A stretch of DNA of 64,000 bases, taken from NCBI RefSeq assembly GCF_003355155.1, contig NZ_CP031320.1, positions 1,908,369-1,972,368 on the forward strand, in the 5' to 3' direction. Shown in pieces: positions 46,524 to 55,162 of the stretch. Origin of the DNA: Streptomyces armeniacus. GTDB taxonomy: Bacteria > Actinomycetota > Actinomycetes > Streptomycetales > Streptomycetaceae. Each line of letters begins with the position of its first letter. Position 1 is the first letter of the stretch. The notes under the pieces are model-generated. The model saw only the letters and a list, made by a program, of their open reading frames with translations, made no database searches and had not been told where the DNA came from. Position numbers and translations under genes: made by a program.

Positions 46524-46560
46524 GCGTGGAACATGTACCACGCACGCGGGTTTTCCGCGT
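46524..46560. promoter_or_regulatory. Two adjacent palindromes upstream of the second cytochrome b
   Basis: GCGTGGAACATGTACCACGC has one mismatched pair. It is followed at once by ACGCGG-GTTTT-CCGCGT. Together they lie about 140-175 bp before the start and may be operators. Confidence 0.35.
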
Positions 46561-46663
46561 ATTCCGAAGTCCGGAGCCAGTGCGCGGTGCACGGCGCACG
46601 GAGCCGATGAGATCCAGGTCACATCGCGGTGGGCCCGTGTCACAGCCCGGACCCGCGCCTTCG

Positions 46664-46688
46664 TCGTAGGGGCAGGAGACTCCTACGA
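46664..46688 (+). promoter_or_regulatory. Leader hairpin next to the qcrB-like ribosome-binding site
   Basis: TCGTAGG (46664-46670) and CCTACGA (46682-46688) pair over 11 bases. The stem ends where the ribosome-binding site AAAGG begins (46688-46692), 10 bases before the ATG. Confidence 0.4.
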
Positions 46689-46698
46689 AAGGCACGGA

Positions 46699-48465
46699 AT
46701 GTCCGAGACCACGTCAGCGAGTGGTGGCCGCCCGGGAGCGAGCGGCGGCGGGCGCGGGCGCGCGACCACCGGGGAGCGGGTCGCCGACTGGGCGGACGGC
46801 AGGCTGGGGATCTACGGCCTCGGCCGGAAGTATCTGCGCAAGGTCTTCCCCGACCACTGGTCGTTCCTGCTGGGCGAGATCTGCCTGTGGAGCTTCGTCG
46901 TCCTCATCCTCACCGGCGTCTATCTGACGCTGTTCTTCCAGCCGTCGATGAACGAGGTGGTGTACCACGGGAGTTACGCCCCGCTCAACGGCGTGGTGAT
47001 GTCGGAGGCGTACGCCTCGACCCTCGACATCAGCTTCGACGTACGCGGCGGGCTGCTGGTACGGCAGATGCACCACTGGTCGGCCCTCATCTTCATCGCC
47101 GGCCTGATGGTCCACATGATGCGCCACTTCTTCACCGGCTCGTTCCGCAAGCCCCGCGAGGTCAACTGGCTCATCGGCTGGACGCTGCTCGTACTGGCCC
47201 TCTTCGAGGGGCTGTTCGGCTACTCGCTCCCGGACGACCTGCTCTCCGGCGCCGGACTGCGGCTGGTGGAGGCCGCGACCCTGTCGGTGCCGGTGGTCGG
47301 CTCGTACCTCTCGTTCTTCATCTTCGGCGGCGAGTTCCCCACGGGGGACAGCGGCGAGATCATCCCGCGTCTCTACGCCGTGCACATCCTGCTGATCCCG
47401 GCGCTCATGGTGGCGCTGGTCGTCGCGCATCTGATCCTGGTCTTCCACCACAAGCACACGCAGTTCCCCGGGCCCGGCCGGACCGAACGGAACGTCGTCG
47501 GCGCCCCGTTCATGCCTGTCTACCTCGCCAAGGCCGGCGGCTTCTTCATGATGGTCTTCGGCCTGCTGGCGGCCATCGCCGCGACGGTGACGATCAACCC
47601 GGTGTGGGTGTACGGCCCGTACCGGCCCGACCAGGTCTCCACCAACGCCCAGCCCGACTGGTACCTCGGCTTCGCCGAGGGCATGGTCCGCATCATGCCC
47701 GCCTGGGAGATCGACGCCTGGGGGCACACACTCAACCTCGGCCTGTTCATCCCGATCGTCGCGTTCCCGTTGCTGCTCGTGCTCCTCGCCGTCTACCCGT
47801 TCATCGAGGCGTGGGCCACCGGCGACCGGCGCGAGCACCACCTGCTGGACCGGCCGCGCAACCACCCGGTGCGTACGGGCATCGGCGCAGCCTGGATCTC
47901 GCTGTACCTGCTGTTCCTCCTGGGCGGCGGCAACGATCTGGCGGCCACCCAGCTGCACTTGTCGATCAACACGGTCACCTGGGCGCTGCGGATCGGGGTG
48001 TTCGCGGTCCCCGTCGCCGTCTTCGTCGCCACCCACCGGATCTGCCTGGGCCTCCAGCGGCGCGACCGGGAGAAGGTGCTGCACGGGCGCGAGACCGGCG
48101 TGATCAAACGGCTGCCGCACGGCGAGTACGTGGAGGTGCACGCACCGCTGACCGCGGCGGAGCGCCACACGCTGACCGCCCACGAGCAGCCGCGCCCGCT
48201 CGAGGCGGGCCCGTCGGAGGACGCGAACGGCGTCGTACGGCCGGTCCGCCGCGCGGCGCGGGTACGGGCGCTGGTCTCGCGCGGGCTGTACGGGAAGGGG
48301 GCGTACGTGCGGAAGCCGACGGCCGGGGAGTACCGGCGCCTGCACGGGACTTCGGGGCACGGCACCTCCGGGCGGCCGGACGGGGACGCGGACCCGGCTC
48401 CCGGTCCGGACACGGGCGCCGTGGCGACGGCGGAGCCGGGCGGGCAGCCACCGGCCGACGCTTGA
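46699..48465 (+). CDS. Stand-alone cytochrome b (QcrB-like)
   Basis: A 588-residue membrane protein like the actinobacterial cytochrome b of the bc1 complex. Heme ligands are visible as His pairs in VRQMHHWSALIFIAGLMVHMMRHFF and in YAVHILLIPALMVALVVAHLILVFHHKH. QPDWYLGFAEGMVRIMPAWE is the PEWY-like quinol-site region, here PDWY, as in actinobacteria. At least eight hydrophobic segments can be seen. No qcrA, qcrC or cytochrome oxidase genes are next to it, so this is a second copy outside the qcr operon, possibly serving another electron route. Confidence 0.9.
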   Translation: MSETTSASGGRPGASGGGRGRATTGERVADWADGRLGIYGLGRKYLRKVFPDHWSFLLGEICLWSFVVLILTGVYLTLFFQPSMNEVVYHGSYAPLNGVVMSEAYASTLDISFDVRGGLLVRQMHHWSALIFIAGLMVHMMRHFFTGSFRKPREVNWLIGWTLLVLALFEGLFGYSLPDDLLSGAGLRLVEAATLSVPVVGSYLSFFIFGGEFPTGDSGEIIPRLYAVHILLIPALMVALVVAHLILVFHHKHTQFPGPGRTERNVVGAPFMPVYLAKAGGFFMMVFGLLAAIAATVTINPVWVYGPYRPDQVSTNAQPDWYLGFAEGMVRIMPAWEIDAWGHTLNLGLFIPIVAFPLLLVLLAVYPFIEAWATGDRREHHLLDRPRNHPVRTGIGAAWISLYLLFLLGGGNDLAATQLHLSINTVTWALRIGVFAVPVAVFVATHRICLGLQRRDREKVLHGRETGVIKRLPHGEYVEVHAPLTAAERHTLTAHEQPRPLEAGPSEDANGVVRPVRRAARVRALVSRGLYGKGAYVRKPTAGEYRRLHGTSGHGTSGRPDGDADPAPGPDTGAVATAEPGGQPPADA

Positions 48466-48482
48466 CCGGCCGGGGGGCCGGT
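48465..48482. terminator. Hairpin after the cytochrome b gene
   Basis: ACCGGCC (48465-48471) and GGCCGGT (48476-48482) pair around GGGG directly after the stop codon. Confidence 0.5.
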
Positions 48483-48607
48483 GGCCACCCCCGGCGGCTT
48501 TGCCATCTCTTTACAACGCGTTCCGCCGCCGCCTCGTCTCTCTTCCCGATCCGCAACCCAGCCTGCTGCCGTACGAACGCGGGCGGACCGACGAAAGAGA
48601 GCGATTC

Positions 48608-49006
48608 ATGCGCCGAACAGCCTCCAGCGCCCTGGCACTCGCGTGCACCGCCGTGCTCGCGAGCGCCGTGCCCGCGTTCGCCGACGACGGGTCCCCGACC
48701 CCCAGCCCGACGCAGACGAGCGTCCCGACGGACACCGCGACCCCGAGCCCGGAGCCGACGGTGACCGACTCCGCGACTCCCAGCGAGGCCCCGAGCGCCG
48801 CCCCCAGCACCGCATCGACCGAGGACGGCAAGCCCAGCGAGGTCCCCGTCGTACCGGAGGGAGCGCCCGACACCGGCGCGACGCAGGACTCGGCGAACGA
48901 CGGCGGCAAGGGTGAACTGATCGGCGGGGGAGCCGCCGGGGCGCTCGCCCTGGGCGGGGCGGCGGTCTATCTCGTACGCCGGCGGAGGGCGGCGGCCGGC
49001 GAATGA
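48608..49006 (+). CDS. Putative sortase-anchored surface protein
   Basis: A 132-residue secreted protein. It has a Sec signal (MRRTASSALALACTAVLASAVPAFA), a Pro/Ser/Thr-rich stalk, then the sorting signal GAPDTGA, a hydrophobic segment GGGAAGALALGGAAVYLV and a basic tail RRRR. The motif is PDTG rather than LPXTG. The adjacent class F sortase overlaps its stop (ATGA) and is the likely anchoring enzyme. Confidence 0.75.
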   Translation: MRRTASSALALACTAVLASAVPAFADDGSPTPSPTQTSVPTDTATPSPEPTVTDSATPSEAPSAAPSTASTEDGKPSEVPVVPEGAPDTGATQDSANDGGKGELIGGGAAGALALGGAAVYLVRRRRAAAGE

Positions 49007-49674
49007 CCGTGCCCTCCAGGCGCGTCTTCGCCGCCGCGGCGGCGGCCTCGCTGCTCGCCGGCTGCGGCGGCAACTCGTCCGGCGGGGACGGCCCGGCACG
49101 TTCCGGAAGCGCGCCGCCGTCCGCGCCGCCGTCCGCGAAGGCGTCCGGGAAACCGTCCGGGAGGAGCCCCGGGAGGACGGCGCCTGCCCTCCGGCGGTCG
49201 GTCCCGGTCAGCCTGGAGATCCCGGCCATCGGGGTCGACACCCCGGTCATGGGACTCGGGCTGGCCGCGGACGGCACCGTGCAGGTCCCGCCGGTCACGG
49301 AGCACGACCGCGCGGGCTGGTACCGGCACTCGCCGACGCCGGGCCAGGTCGGCCCCTCGGTGATCCTCGGCCACGTCTCCGTCGGCTCGTACGGGGACGG
49401 CGTGTTCCACCGCCTCGTACGGCTGCGCCGGGGCGACCGGGTCACGGCGCGCCTGGAGAACGGCACGGCGGCGGTGTTCAGCGTCAGCGGCGTACGCACC
49501 GTCCCCCAGGCGGAGTTCCCGACGGAGGACGTCTACGGGAACGTCGGCCGCCCGGAACTGCGTCTCATCACGTGCGGCGGCCCCCGTACCGGCGACGGAT
49601 ACCGCGACAGCGTGATCGCGTTCGCCGCGCTGAGTTCCGCGCTGAATTCCTCGCGGAGTTCCTCAAGTCCCTGA
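49003..49674 (+). CDS. Class F sortase
   Basis: A 223-residue protein. The N-terminus has a lipobox (SLLAGC), then a Ser/Pro/Lys linker to about residue 60, then the sortase barrel: VSLEIPAIGVDTPVMGLGL, SVILGHVSVGS with the catalytic His, ELRLITCGG with the catalytic Cys, and DGYRDSVIAFA with the Arg. It is co-translated with the PDTG-bearing protein before it. A lipoprotein anchor on a sortase is unusual but seen in class F relatives. Confidence 0.88.
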   Translation: MTVPSRRVFAAAAAASLLAGCGGNSSGGDGPARSGSAPPSAPPSAKASGKPSGRSPGRTAPALRRSVPVSLEIPAIGVDTPVMGLGLAADGTVQVPPVTEHDRAGWYRHSPTPGQVGPSVILGHVSVGSYGDGVFHRLVRLRRGDRVTARLENGTAAVFSVSGVRTVPQAEFPTEDVYGNVGRPELRLITCGGPRTGDGYRDSVIAFAALSSALNSSRSSSSP

Positions 49675-49759
49675 CCAGCCGGCCGGGTTACGGCCCGCCG
49701 ACCGCCGCGCCGGCGGGCCCGGCCCGGACCCTCCGAGTGCCCCACGACCCTGGAGAGCG

Positions 49760-50251
49760 TTGAAACGGTCCCGTGAGAAGGCCGCGTCCGAGCTGTTCGC
49801 CGCCCTCTACCCGCGCCTCGCCGGCTGGTGCCGCCGCCTGGTCGACGACGACGAGACGGCCCACGAGATCGCCTCGGAGGCGTTCACCCGTCTGTGGGCA
49901 CGCTGGACCTCCGTGGCGGAACCGCAGGGCTTCCTCTACGTCACCGCGGCCAACCTCGTACGGGACCACTGGCGCAAGCAGGAACGCGAACGCAGAGCCG
50001 TACGCCGTGCGGTCACCGAGGCGGCCGTCAGCCCGCAGCCGGAACAGGCCGACCCCTCCGTACGCCTGCTCGTGCAGTCGCTGCCCGAACGGCTCCGGGT
50101 GCCGATCCTGCTGCACTACTACGCTGACATGCCGATCCGGGAAGTGTCCGAACTGACCGGGCGCAAGGAAGGAACCGTCAAGGCCGACCTCCACGCGGCC
50201 CGCGAACTGCTCCGCGCCCACCTCAGGAGAAGCCTTGATCACACGACCTGA
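49760..50251 (+). CDS. RNA polymerase ECF-like sigma factor
   Basis: A 163-residue sigma70-family factor. Region 2: ELFAALYPRLAGWCRRLV, ETAHEIASEAFTRLWARW, GFLYVTAANLVRDHWRKQ. Region 4: SLPERLRVPILLHYYADMPIREVSELTGRKEGTVKADLHAAREL. The start is TTG at 49760 with GGAGA just upstream; no ATG or GTG is in frame nearby. The next gene overlaps it and encodes a membrane protein that may be its anti-sigma partner. Confidence 0.88.
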   Translation: MKRSREKAASELFAALYPRLAGWCRRLVDDDETAHEIASEAFTRLWARWTSVAEPQGFLYVTAANLVRDHWRKQERERRAVRRAVTEAAVSPQPEQADPSVRLLVQSLPERLRVPILLHYYADMPIREVSELTGRKEGTVKADLHAARELLRAHLRRSLDHTT

Positions 50252-50765
50252 CGACGGTCCGGACGCCGACCCCGACGACCCCCTCGCCGTCATCCTGCGG
50301 CCCGGCCCCGACTACCTCGGCGCGCCCCCCGGCCGCTATGAGGCGATCCGCCGCACCGCCTCCCGCCGCCGGCGGCTGCGCACCGCCGCGGGCGCCGGCA
50401 CGGCCTGCGCCGTCGCCGCGCTCATCGCGCTGCCGCTGCACCTGGCGGCACCCGACGAGCCCACGTCTCCGACGGTCCCGCCCGTGCCCGGGCCCGCGAA
50501 CAGCCCGCCGGCAACCACCGGTCCGCCGGCCACCCCGAGCCCGTCCGGGCCGTCCGACACCCCGTCCGGGCCGTCCAACACCCCGTCCGGCCCGTCCAAC
50601 ACCCCGTCGGGCCCGCCCGGCTCCGCGAGCCCCGGGCCGACCGAAAGGCAGCCGACGGGCAGCCCCGGCAGCCCGACCGCGCCCACACCCGGCGCCGCGT
50701 CGACGGATACCGCCGAGCCGTCCCACGTACCCTCGCCGATCCGGAGCGGCGGGACCGGCAGCTGA
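50235..50765 (+). CDS. Pro/Ser/Thr-rich membrane protein next to the sigma factor
   Basis: A 176-residue protein. The cytoplasmic head (about 1-50) is followed by one membrane helix (AGTACAVAALIALPLHLAA) and a long Pro/Ser/Thr/Gly tail outside. The tail contains 21-bp tandem repeats (about 50550-50620) giving GPSNTPS. The TTG start overlaps the sigma gene and has AGGAGAA upstream. Position and topology suggest an anti-sigma factor, though no anti-sigma domain is recognised. Confidence 0.65.
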   Translation: MITRPDDGPDADPDDPLAVILRPGPDYLGAPPGRYEAIRRTASRRRRLRTAAGAGTACAVAALIALPLHLAAPDEPTSPTVPPVPGPANSPPATTGPPATPSPSGPSDTPSGPSNTPSGPSNTPSGPPGSASPGPTERQPTGSPGSPTAPTPGAASTDTAEPSHVPSPIRSGGTGS

Positions 50766-50780
50766 GCACCGGTCCCGCCG
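50747..50780. terminator. Perfect 12-bp stem terminator
   Basis: CGGCGGGACCGG (50747-50758) and CCGGTCCCGCCG (50769-50780) pair over 10 bases between two convergent genes; the stem includes the last codons of the left one. Confidence 0.8.
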
Positions 50781-50793
50781 CGAAGCGGCACGC

Positions 50794-52074
50794 CTACGCC
50801 GCCAGCACCCGTTCCAGGGCGGCCAGCGCCGACCTCAGCTCGTCCGCCGTGATGGTCAGCGGCGGCGCGAGGCGGATCGTCGAGCCGTGGGTGTCCTTCA
50901 CCAGGACACCCACCGCCAGCAGCCGTTCGCTGATCTCGCGGCCCGTGCCGACCGCCGGGTCCACGTCCACGCCCGCCCACAGTCCGCGGGCGCGGTGCCG
51001 CAGCACGCCGCGCCCGTCGAGGGCGGAAAGGCCCTCCGCCAGTACGGTGCCGAGCTCCCGCGCGCGCCGCTGGAACTCGCCCGTACGCAGCAGCCCGACC
51101 ACCGCCGAACCGACCGCCGCCGCCAGCGGGTTGCCGCCGAACGTGGATCCGTGCTCGCCGGGCCGCAGCACGCTCATCACGTCGCGCCGCCCCACCACCG
51201 CCGAGACCGGCACGATGCCGCCGCCCAGGGCCTTGCCCAGCAGGAGCAGGTCCGGCAGCACGGACTCGTGGTCGACGGCGAGGGTGGTCCCGGTACGGCC
51301 CAGGCCCGACTGGATCTCGTCGGCGACGAACAGCACGCCCGCGCGCCGGGTGAGTTCGCGTACGCCCGCGAGATAGCCGTCGGCGGGGATGCGTACGCCC
51401 GCCTCGCCCTGGATCGGCTCGATCAGCACGGCCGCGGTCGTCTCGTCGATCGCCGCTTCGAGGGCGGCGAGGTCGTCGTACGGGACGGTGCGGAAGCCGG
51501 GCGTGAAGGGGCCGAAGCCGGTACGGGCCGACGGGTCGTCGGAGAAGCTGACGAGGGTGGTCGTACGGCCGTGGAAGTTGCCGCCCGCCACGACGATGGT
51601 CGCCTGGTCCGGGGCGACGCCCTTGACCTCGTACGCCCACTTCCTGGCGATCTTGACGGCGCTCTCCACTGCCTCGGCGCCCGTGTTCATCGGCAGCGCC
51701 ATGTCGAGGCCGGTGAGCTCGCAGAGGCCCTCGGCGAAGCCCGCGAGGCGGTCGTTGTGGAAGGCGCGCGAGGTGAGGGTGACCTGCTCGAGCTGGTGCC
51801 GGGCCGCGTCGAGGAGGGCGGGGTGGCGGTGGCCGAAGTTCAGGGCGGAGTAGCCGGCCAGCAGGTCGAGATAGCGGCGGCCCTCCACGTCCTCGACCCA
51901 GGCGCCCTCCGCGTGTGCGACGACGACGGGCAGCGGGTGGTAGTTGTGCGCGACGGTCGCGCCCTCCGCCTGGATCAGCTCTGCGGAGCTGCGCGGGGAA
52001 GCCGTACGGGGTGCGGGCGCGGACGCGGACGCGGTGGCCCCCGGAACGGGGGAAATCGGTGCGGTCGTGGTCAT
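50794..52074 (-). CDS. rocD: Ornithine aminotransferase
   Basis: A 426-residue class III PLP aminotransferase, ornithine plus 2-oxoglutarate to glutamate-5-semialdehyde. An Ala/Pro-rich head of about 25 residues precedes NYHPLPVVVAHAEGAWVEDVEGRRYLDLLAGYSALNFGH. Further blocks: LPMNTGAEAVESAVKIARKWAY, GGNFHGRTTT, VLIEPIQGEAGV, LFVADEIQSGLGRTG, and LLLGKALGGGIVPVSAV with the PLP lysine. The start overlaps the DDAH stop (ATGA), linking it to arginine breakdown. Confidence 0.95.
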   Translation of the reverse strand: MTTTAPISPVPGATASASAPAPRTASPRSSAELIQAEGATVAHNYHPLPVVVAHAEGAWVEDVEGRRYLDLLAGYSALNFGHRHPALLDAARHQLEQVTLTSRAFHNDRLAGFAEGLCELTGLDMALPMNTGAEAVESAVKIARKWAYEVKGVAPDQATIVVAGGNFHGRTTTLVSFSDDPSARTGFGPFTPGFRTVPYDDLAALEAAIDETTAAVLIEPIQGEAGVRIPADGYLAGVRELTRRAGVLFVADEIQSGLGRTGTTLAVDHESVLPDLLLLGKALGGGIVPVSAVVGRRDVMSVLRPGEHGSTFGGNPLAAAVGSAVVGLLRTGEFQRRARELGTVLAEGLSALDGRGVLRHRARGLWAGVDVDPAVGTGREISERLLAVGVLVKDTHGSTIRLAPPLTITADELRSALAALERVLAA

Positions 52075-52886
52075 GCGGAACGGACCTCCTGGGTGCAGCA
52101 CTTGGCGCCGCCGCCGGCCTTGTGGAGTTCGGAGAGATCGACGGGCACGGGTACGTAGCCGTGTGCGGACAGCTGCTCGATCAGGGCCGTCGCCTGCGGC
52201 GCGACGACGACATTCCGGCCGTCGGACACGGAGTTGAGGCCGAAGGCCAGTGCGTCGTCGCGGGTCGCGACGACGGCGTCCGGGAACAGCTCGCGCAGCA
52301 CCTCGCGGCTGCCGGGCGAGAACGCCCCGGGGTAGTAGGCGATGTTCTCGTCGTCCAGGGCGAACAGGGCCGTGTCCAGGTGGTAGAAGTACGGGTCGGT
52401 CAGCCGCAGGCTGACGGCGGGCACGCCGAGCAGCTCCTGCGCCTCCTGGTGTGCGGCGAGCGTGGTGCGGAATCCCGTACCGGCCAGCAGGAAGCGGCCG
52501 GCGGGCACCAGATCGCCCTCGCCCTCGCAGACCGACTCCGGCACGTGCACGTCGAAGCCGGCCGCCTTGAACCACGCCTGGAAGGCCGCCGCCTCGGGCT
52601 GCCGCTCGGTGGCGTGGAAGCACGCGCCGAGGACCCGGCCGCCGACGACGAGGGCGCCGTTCGCGGCGAACACCATGTCGGGCAGGTCCGGCACCGGCTC
52701 GACGGTCTCCACCGTGTGGCCGAGTTCGCGGTACGTGTCGGCCAGCCGCCGCCACTGGGCCAGGGCCAGGGCGCGGTCGACGCCTTCGTCCACTCGCATC
52801 CAGGGGTTGATGGCGTAGCGCACGTCGAAGTGCCGGGGTTCGCACAGGAGGTAGCGGCGCGGGCGTGCGGCGCGGGCAGTCGTCAC
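52071..52886 (-). CDS. ddaH: Dimethylargininase / amidinotransferase-family hydrolase
   Basis: A 271-residue penta-propeller guanidino enzyme. RRYLLCEPRHFDVRYAINPWM opens the fold; PDMVFAANGALVVG, GEGDLVPAGRFLLAGTGFRT, PYFYHLDTALFALDDENIAYYPGAF and the C-terminal GGGAKCCTQEV with the catalytic Cys match the DDAH/ADI group. It hydrolyses methylarginines or arginine-like compounds to citrulline or ornithine derivatives. Paired with rocD by ATGA. GTG at 52886 is the first start in frame. Confidence 0.9.
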   Translation of the reverse strand: MTTARAARPRRYLLCEPRHFDVRYAINPWMRVDEGVDRALALAQWRRLADTYRELGHTVETVEPVPDLPDMVFAANGALVVGGRVLGACFHATERQPEAAAFQAWFKAAGFDVHVPESVCEGEGDLVPAGRFLLAGTGFRTTLAAHQEAQELLGVPAVSLRLTDPYFYHLDTALFALDDENIAYYPGAFSPGSREVLRELFPDAVVATRDDALAFGLNSVSDGRNVVVAPQATALIEQLSAHGYVPVPVDLSELHKAGGGAKCCTQEVRSA

Positions 52887-53001
52887 CAGAGGGCGTCCTT
52901 TCGCCGGATGGGGGGATCACTCAACGGTAAGAACGCCGAGGTCACGCCCACAAGCAGCGGCGATTGCGCGTTCGCGCACGGATGTTGCGTCTTCGGCGGC
53001 C

Positions 53002-53601
53002 TCAGCGGCGCTTCTTTGCGTCGGATGTGTCCGGCGGCTCCGGTCCCTCCACCTCCGCTTCCACTTCCGCTTCCACCACCGCCTCCGCCGCGCCCGACGC
53101 CCCGTCCGCCCGCTCCGCGACGGCCTCCGCGCCGACGGCCCCCACCCCGGCCCCGGCGGGCAGCAGGTGGCTCAGCACGATGACGCTGTTCGTCCAGTGC
53201 ACGAACGGCTCCGCCCTGATGCGTTCCAGCACCTCCTCGAAGTGCTCGATGTCCGCGGCCCGGATGTGCAGCAGCGCGTCGGCCCCGCCGGTGACCGTCA
53301 TGGCGCCCACGACCTCGGGATACGTACGGGCCACCTCCGCCAGCCGGCGGGGCGGCGCCGCGCTCTCGCAGTGCACCTCGACATACGCCTCGGTGCGCCA
53401 GCCGATGGCGCTGGGCCGTACGAGAGTGGTGAACCCGGTGATCACCTCGGCCTCCCGCATCCGGTCCACCCGCCGCTTGACGGCGGCCGGTGACAGATCG
53501 ACCTCCCGGCCGATCTCCACGAAGCTCGTCCTGGCGTTGGCCACGAGCGCCGAGAGGATCTTGCGGTCGATGTCGTCGAGGGTCACGCGCTGGTGCGTCA
53601 T
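53002..53601 (-). CDS. Lrp/AsnC-family regulator with C-terminal tail
   Basis: A 199-residue regulator. Residues 1-60 are the helix-turn-helix (LDDIDRKILSALVANARTSFVEIGREVDLSPAAVKRRVDRM) and 65-150 the RAM effector domain (YVEVHCESAAPPRRLAEVARTYPEVVGAMTVTGGADALLHI). Lrp proteins are usually about 150 residues; here a 45-residue tail of Ala/Glu/Val (EAVVEAEVEAEVEGPEPPD) is added. It precedes ddaH-rocD on the same strand and probably controls them. Confidence 0.92.
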   Translation of the reverse strand: MTHQRVTLDDIDRKILSALVANARTSFVEIGREVDLSPAAVKRRVDRMREAEVITGFTTLVRPSAIGWRTEAYVEVHCESAAPPRRLAEVARTYPEVVGAMTVTGGADALLHIRAADIEHFEEVLERIRAEPFVHWTNSVIVLSHLLPAGAGVGAVGAEAVAERADGASGAAEAVVEAEVEAEVEGPEPPDTSDAKKRR

Positions 53602-53653
53602 GTTGTAGTGGATACCTCTCTTCGCCTCACGTCCGCCAGAAGGAGCCCTGCGT

Positions 53654-55162
53654 ATGCCGCTGAGCGTGCGGGAACTCGTCGCGCGCCGGGAGTTCGGGCT
53701 CACGGTGGCGGCGGGCGGGGCCGGGCTCGACCGGACCATCAGCTGGGTGCACGCGAGCGAGGTGCCCGACCCCACGCCGTGGCTGGAGGAGGGCTCGTTC
53801 GTGCTGGTCACCGGCATCGGGCACCCCGGCCCCGAGTCGGTGGCCGGAACGGCGCGGCGGCTCGCCGAGACCGGGGCGGCGGGCATCGGGATCGCCGTCG
53901 ACCTCGTCTACGCCGAGGTGCCGTCCGAGGTCGTACGGGCCGGCGCGGAGACCGGGCTGCCGGTGCTGACCGTGCCGTACACGACCCCGTTCGTGGCGCT
54001 CGCCCAGGCCGTGGCGAGCCGCATCGCGACCGAGGAGCGCTCCGCGCTCCAGCGCGCCCTGCACGTCTACCCGCGGCTGACGGCCGCGGCGCTGGAGCGC
54101 GGCGCCGTCCCCGGCATCACGCGGGAGCTGGCGCGCGAGTACGGGGGCTGGGCGGCCGTCGTCGGGCCCGCGGACGAGGTGCTGGCCGTGGCGCCGGAGA
54201 CCGCGGCGGCGGAGGCGGCGCGTACGGCGGCGGGGCTGACCTGGGCGGGCCAGTCGCTTTCCGTCATGGAGGCCGGGGGCCACCTCGTCGGCCACACGCT
54301 GGGAGCCGGGACCGTACGGGGGCGCCTGCTGCTGTGGCGCGGCACCCCCTTCGCCCGCCCCGACTACACCGTCGCCGCAGCCGCCGCCTCGCTCGTCACG
54401 TACGACCTCGAACAGCGCCGCAGAGCACGGGCCGAGGGCCACCGGGCGAGCGCCGAGGCGGTGCGCGAGGCGCTGGGGGACCGGGCGGACGCCGTGACGG
54501 CCGCCCGGCTGCTCGCCTCGTGGGGCCTCGACCCGCGGGACGTCACCGTGATCGTCCTCGGGGCGCCGCCCGCGGACGGGCTGCACGACACCCTCACCGA
54601 CCACGAGCCGCCGGTGCTCGCCACGTACACCGACCGCGGCGAGGCCGTACTGCTGACCTCGCACCCCGCCGATGTGCTCGGGGCGCTCGGCGACCCCGGT
54701 TCGCCGCTCGCCCGCGCCTGCCCGGGGGCGGCCGGGGCGAGCGAGTCGGTGTCCGCCGAGGGCCTGGCGCAAGGGCTGCGCCAGGCCCGGCAGGCGCTCG
54801 CCATCGGGGCGCGCGAGGGGCGGCACGTCACGCTGATCCGCGACCTCGGCGCGATCGAGCTGCTGCTGGGGTCCGCGGAGCAGTCGGTGCCCGACCTGCT
54901 CCTCGACCGGCTGGTCGAGCCGCTCCGCCGGGCCGAGGAGGAACGGGGCGTGCCGCTGATCGCCACGGTCCGCGCGTTCCTCGACCACAACGGCTCGCTG
55001 GCGCAGGCCTCCGCCGAACTCGGCGTCCACCGGCACACCCTGCACCACCGCCTCGGCGTCGTACGCCAGGTCCTGGGCCGCGACCTGGACTCCGCGTACG
55101 TACGGCTCGAACTGGCCCTGGCCCTCCAGGCTCACGCGCTCCGGGAGGACGGCACGGGCTGA
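53654..55162 (+). CDS. PucR-family transcriptional regulator
   Basis: A 502-residue classic PucR protein. The N-terminal PucR sensor domain spans about 1-125 (SVRELVARREFGLTVAAGGAGLDRTISWVHASEVPDPTPWL). The middle has AEALRQARQAL-like CdaR text (QGLRQARQALAIGAREG). The C-terminal helix-turn-helix is ATVRAFLDHNGSLAQASAELGVHRHTLHHRLGVVRQVLGRDL. It is divergent from the Lrp gene by 52 bp and tail-to-tail with the symporter, whose 3' end it overlaps by 31 bp. It probably controls the symporter and ureohydrolase pair. Confidence 0.93.
   Translation: MPLSVRELVARREFGLTVAAGGAGLDRTISWVHASEVPDPTPWLEEGSFVLVTGIGHPGPESVAGTARRLAETGAAGIGIAVDLVYAEVPSEVVRAGAETGLPVLTVPYTTPFVALAQAVASRIATEERSALQRALHVYPRLTAAALERGAVPGITRELAREYGGWAAVVGPADEVLAVAPETAAAEAARTAAGLTWAGQSLSVMEAGGHLVGHTLGAGTVRGRLLLWRGTPFARPDYTVAAAAASLVTYDLEQRRRARAEGHRASAEAVREALGDRADAVTAARLLASWGLDPRDVTVIVLGAPPADGLHDTLTDHEPPVLATYTDRGEAVLLTSHPADVLGALGDPGSPLARACPGAAGASESVSAEGLAQGLRQARQALAIGAREGRHVTLIRDLGAIELLLGSAEQSVPDLLLDRLVEPLRRAEEERGVPLIATVRAFLDHNGSLAQASAELGVHRHTLHHRLGVVRQVLGRDLDSAYVRLELALALQAHALREDGTG

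Larger units (their letters stand above)
45775..46698. other. Long divergent intergenic region
   Basis: About 920 bp, less GC-biased than its surroundings. Short frames on both strands show no family sequence. It contains three inverted repeats: TGCAGG-TT-CCTGCA at 45856-45869, a near-perfect 20-mer GCGTGGAACATGTACCACGC at 46524-46543, and ACGCGG-N5-CCGCGT at 46544-46560. Confidence 0.5.
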
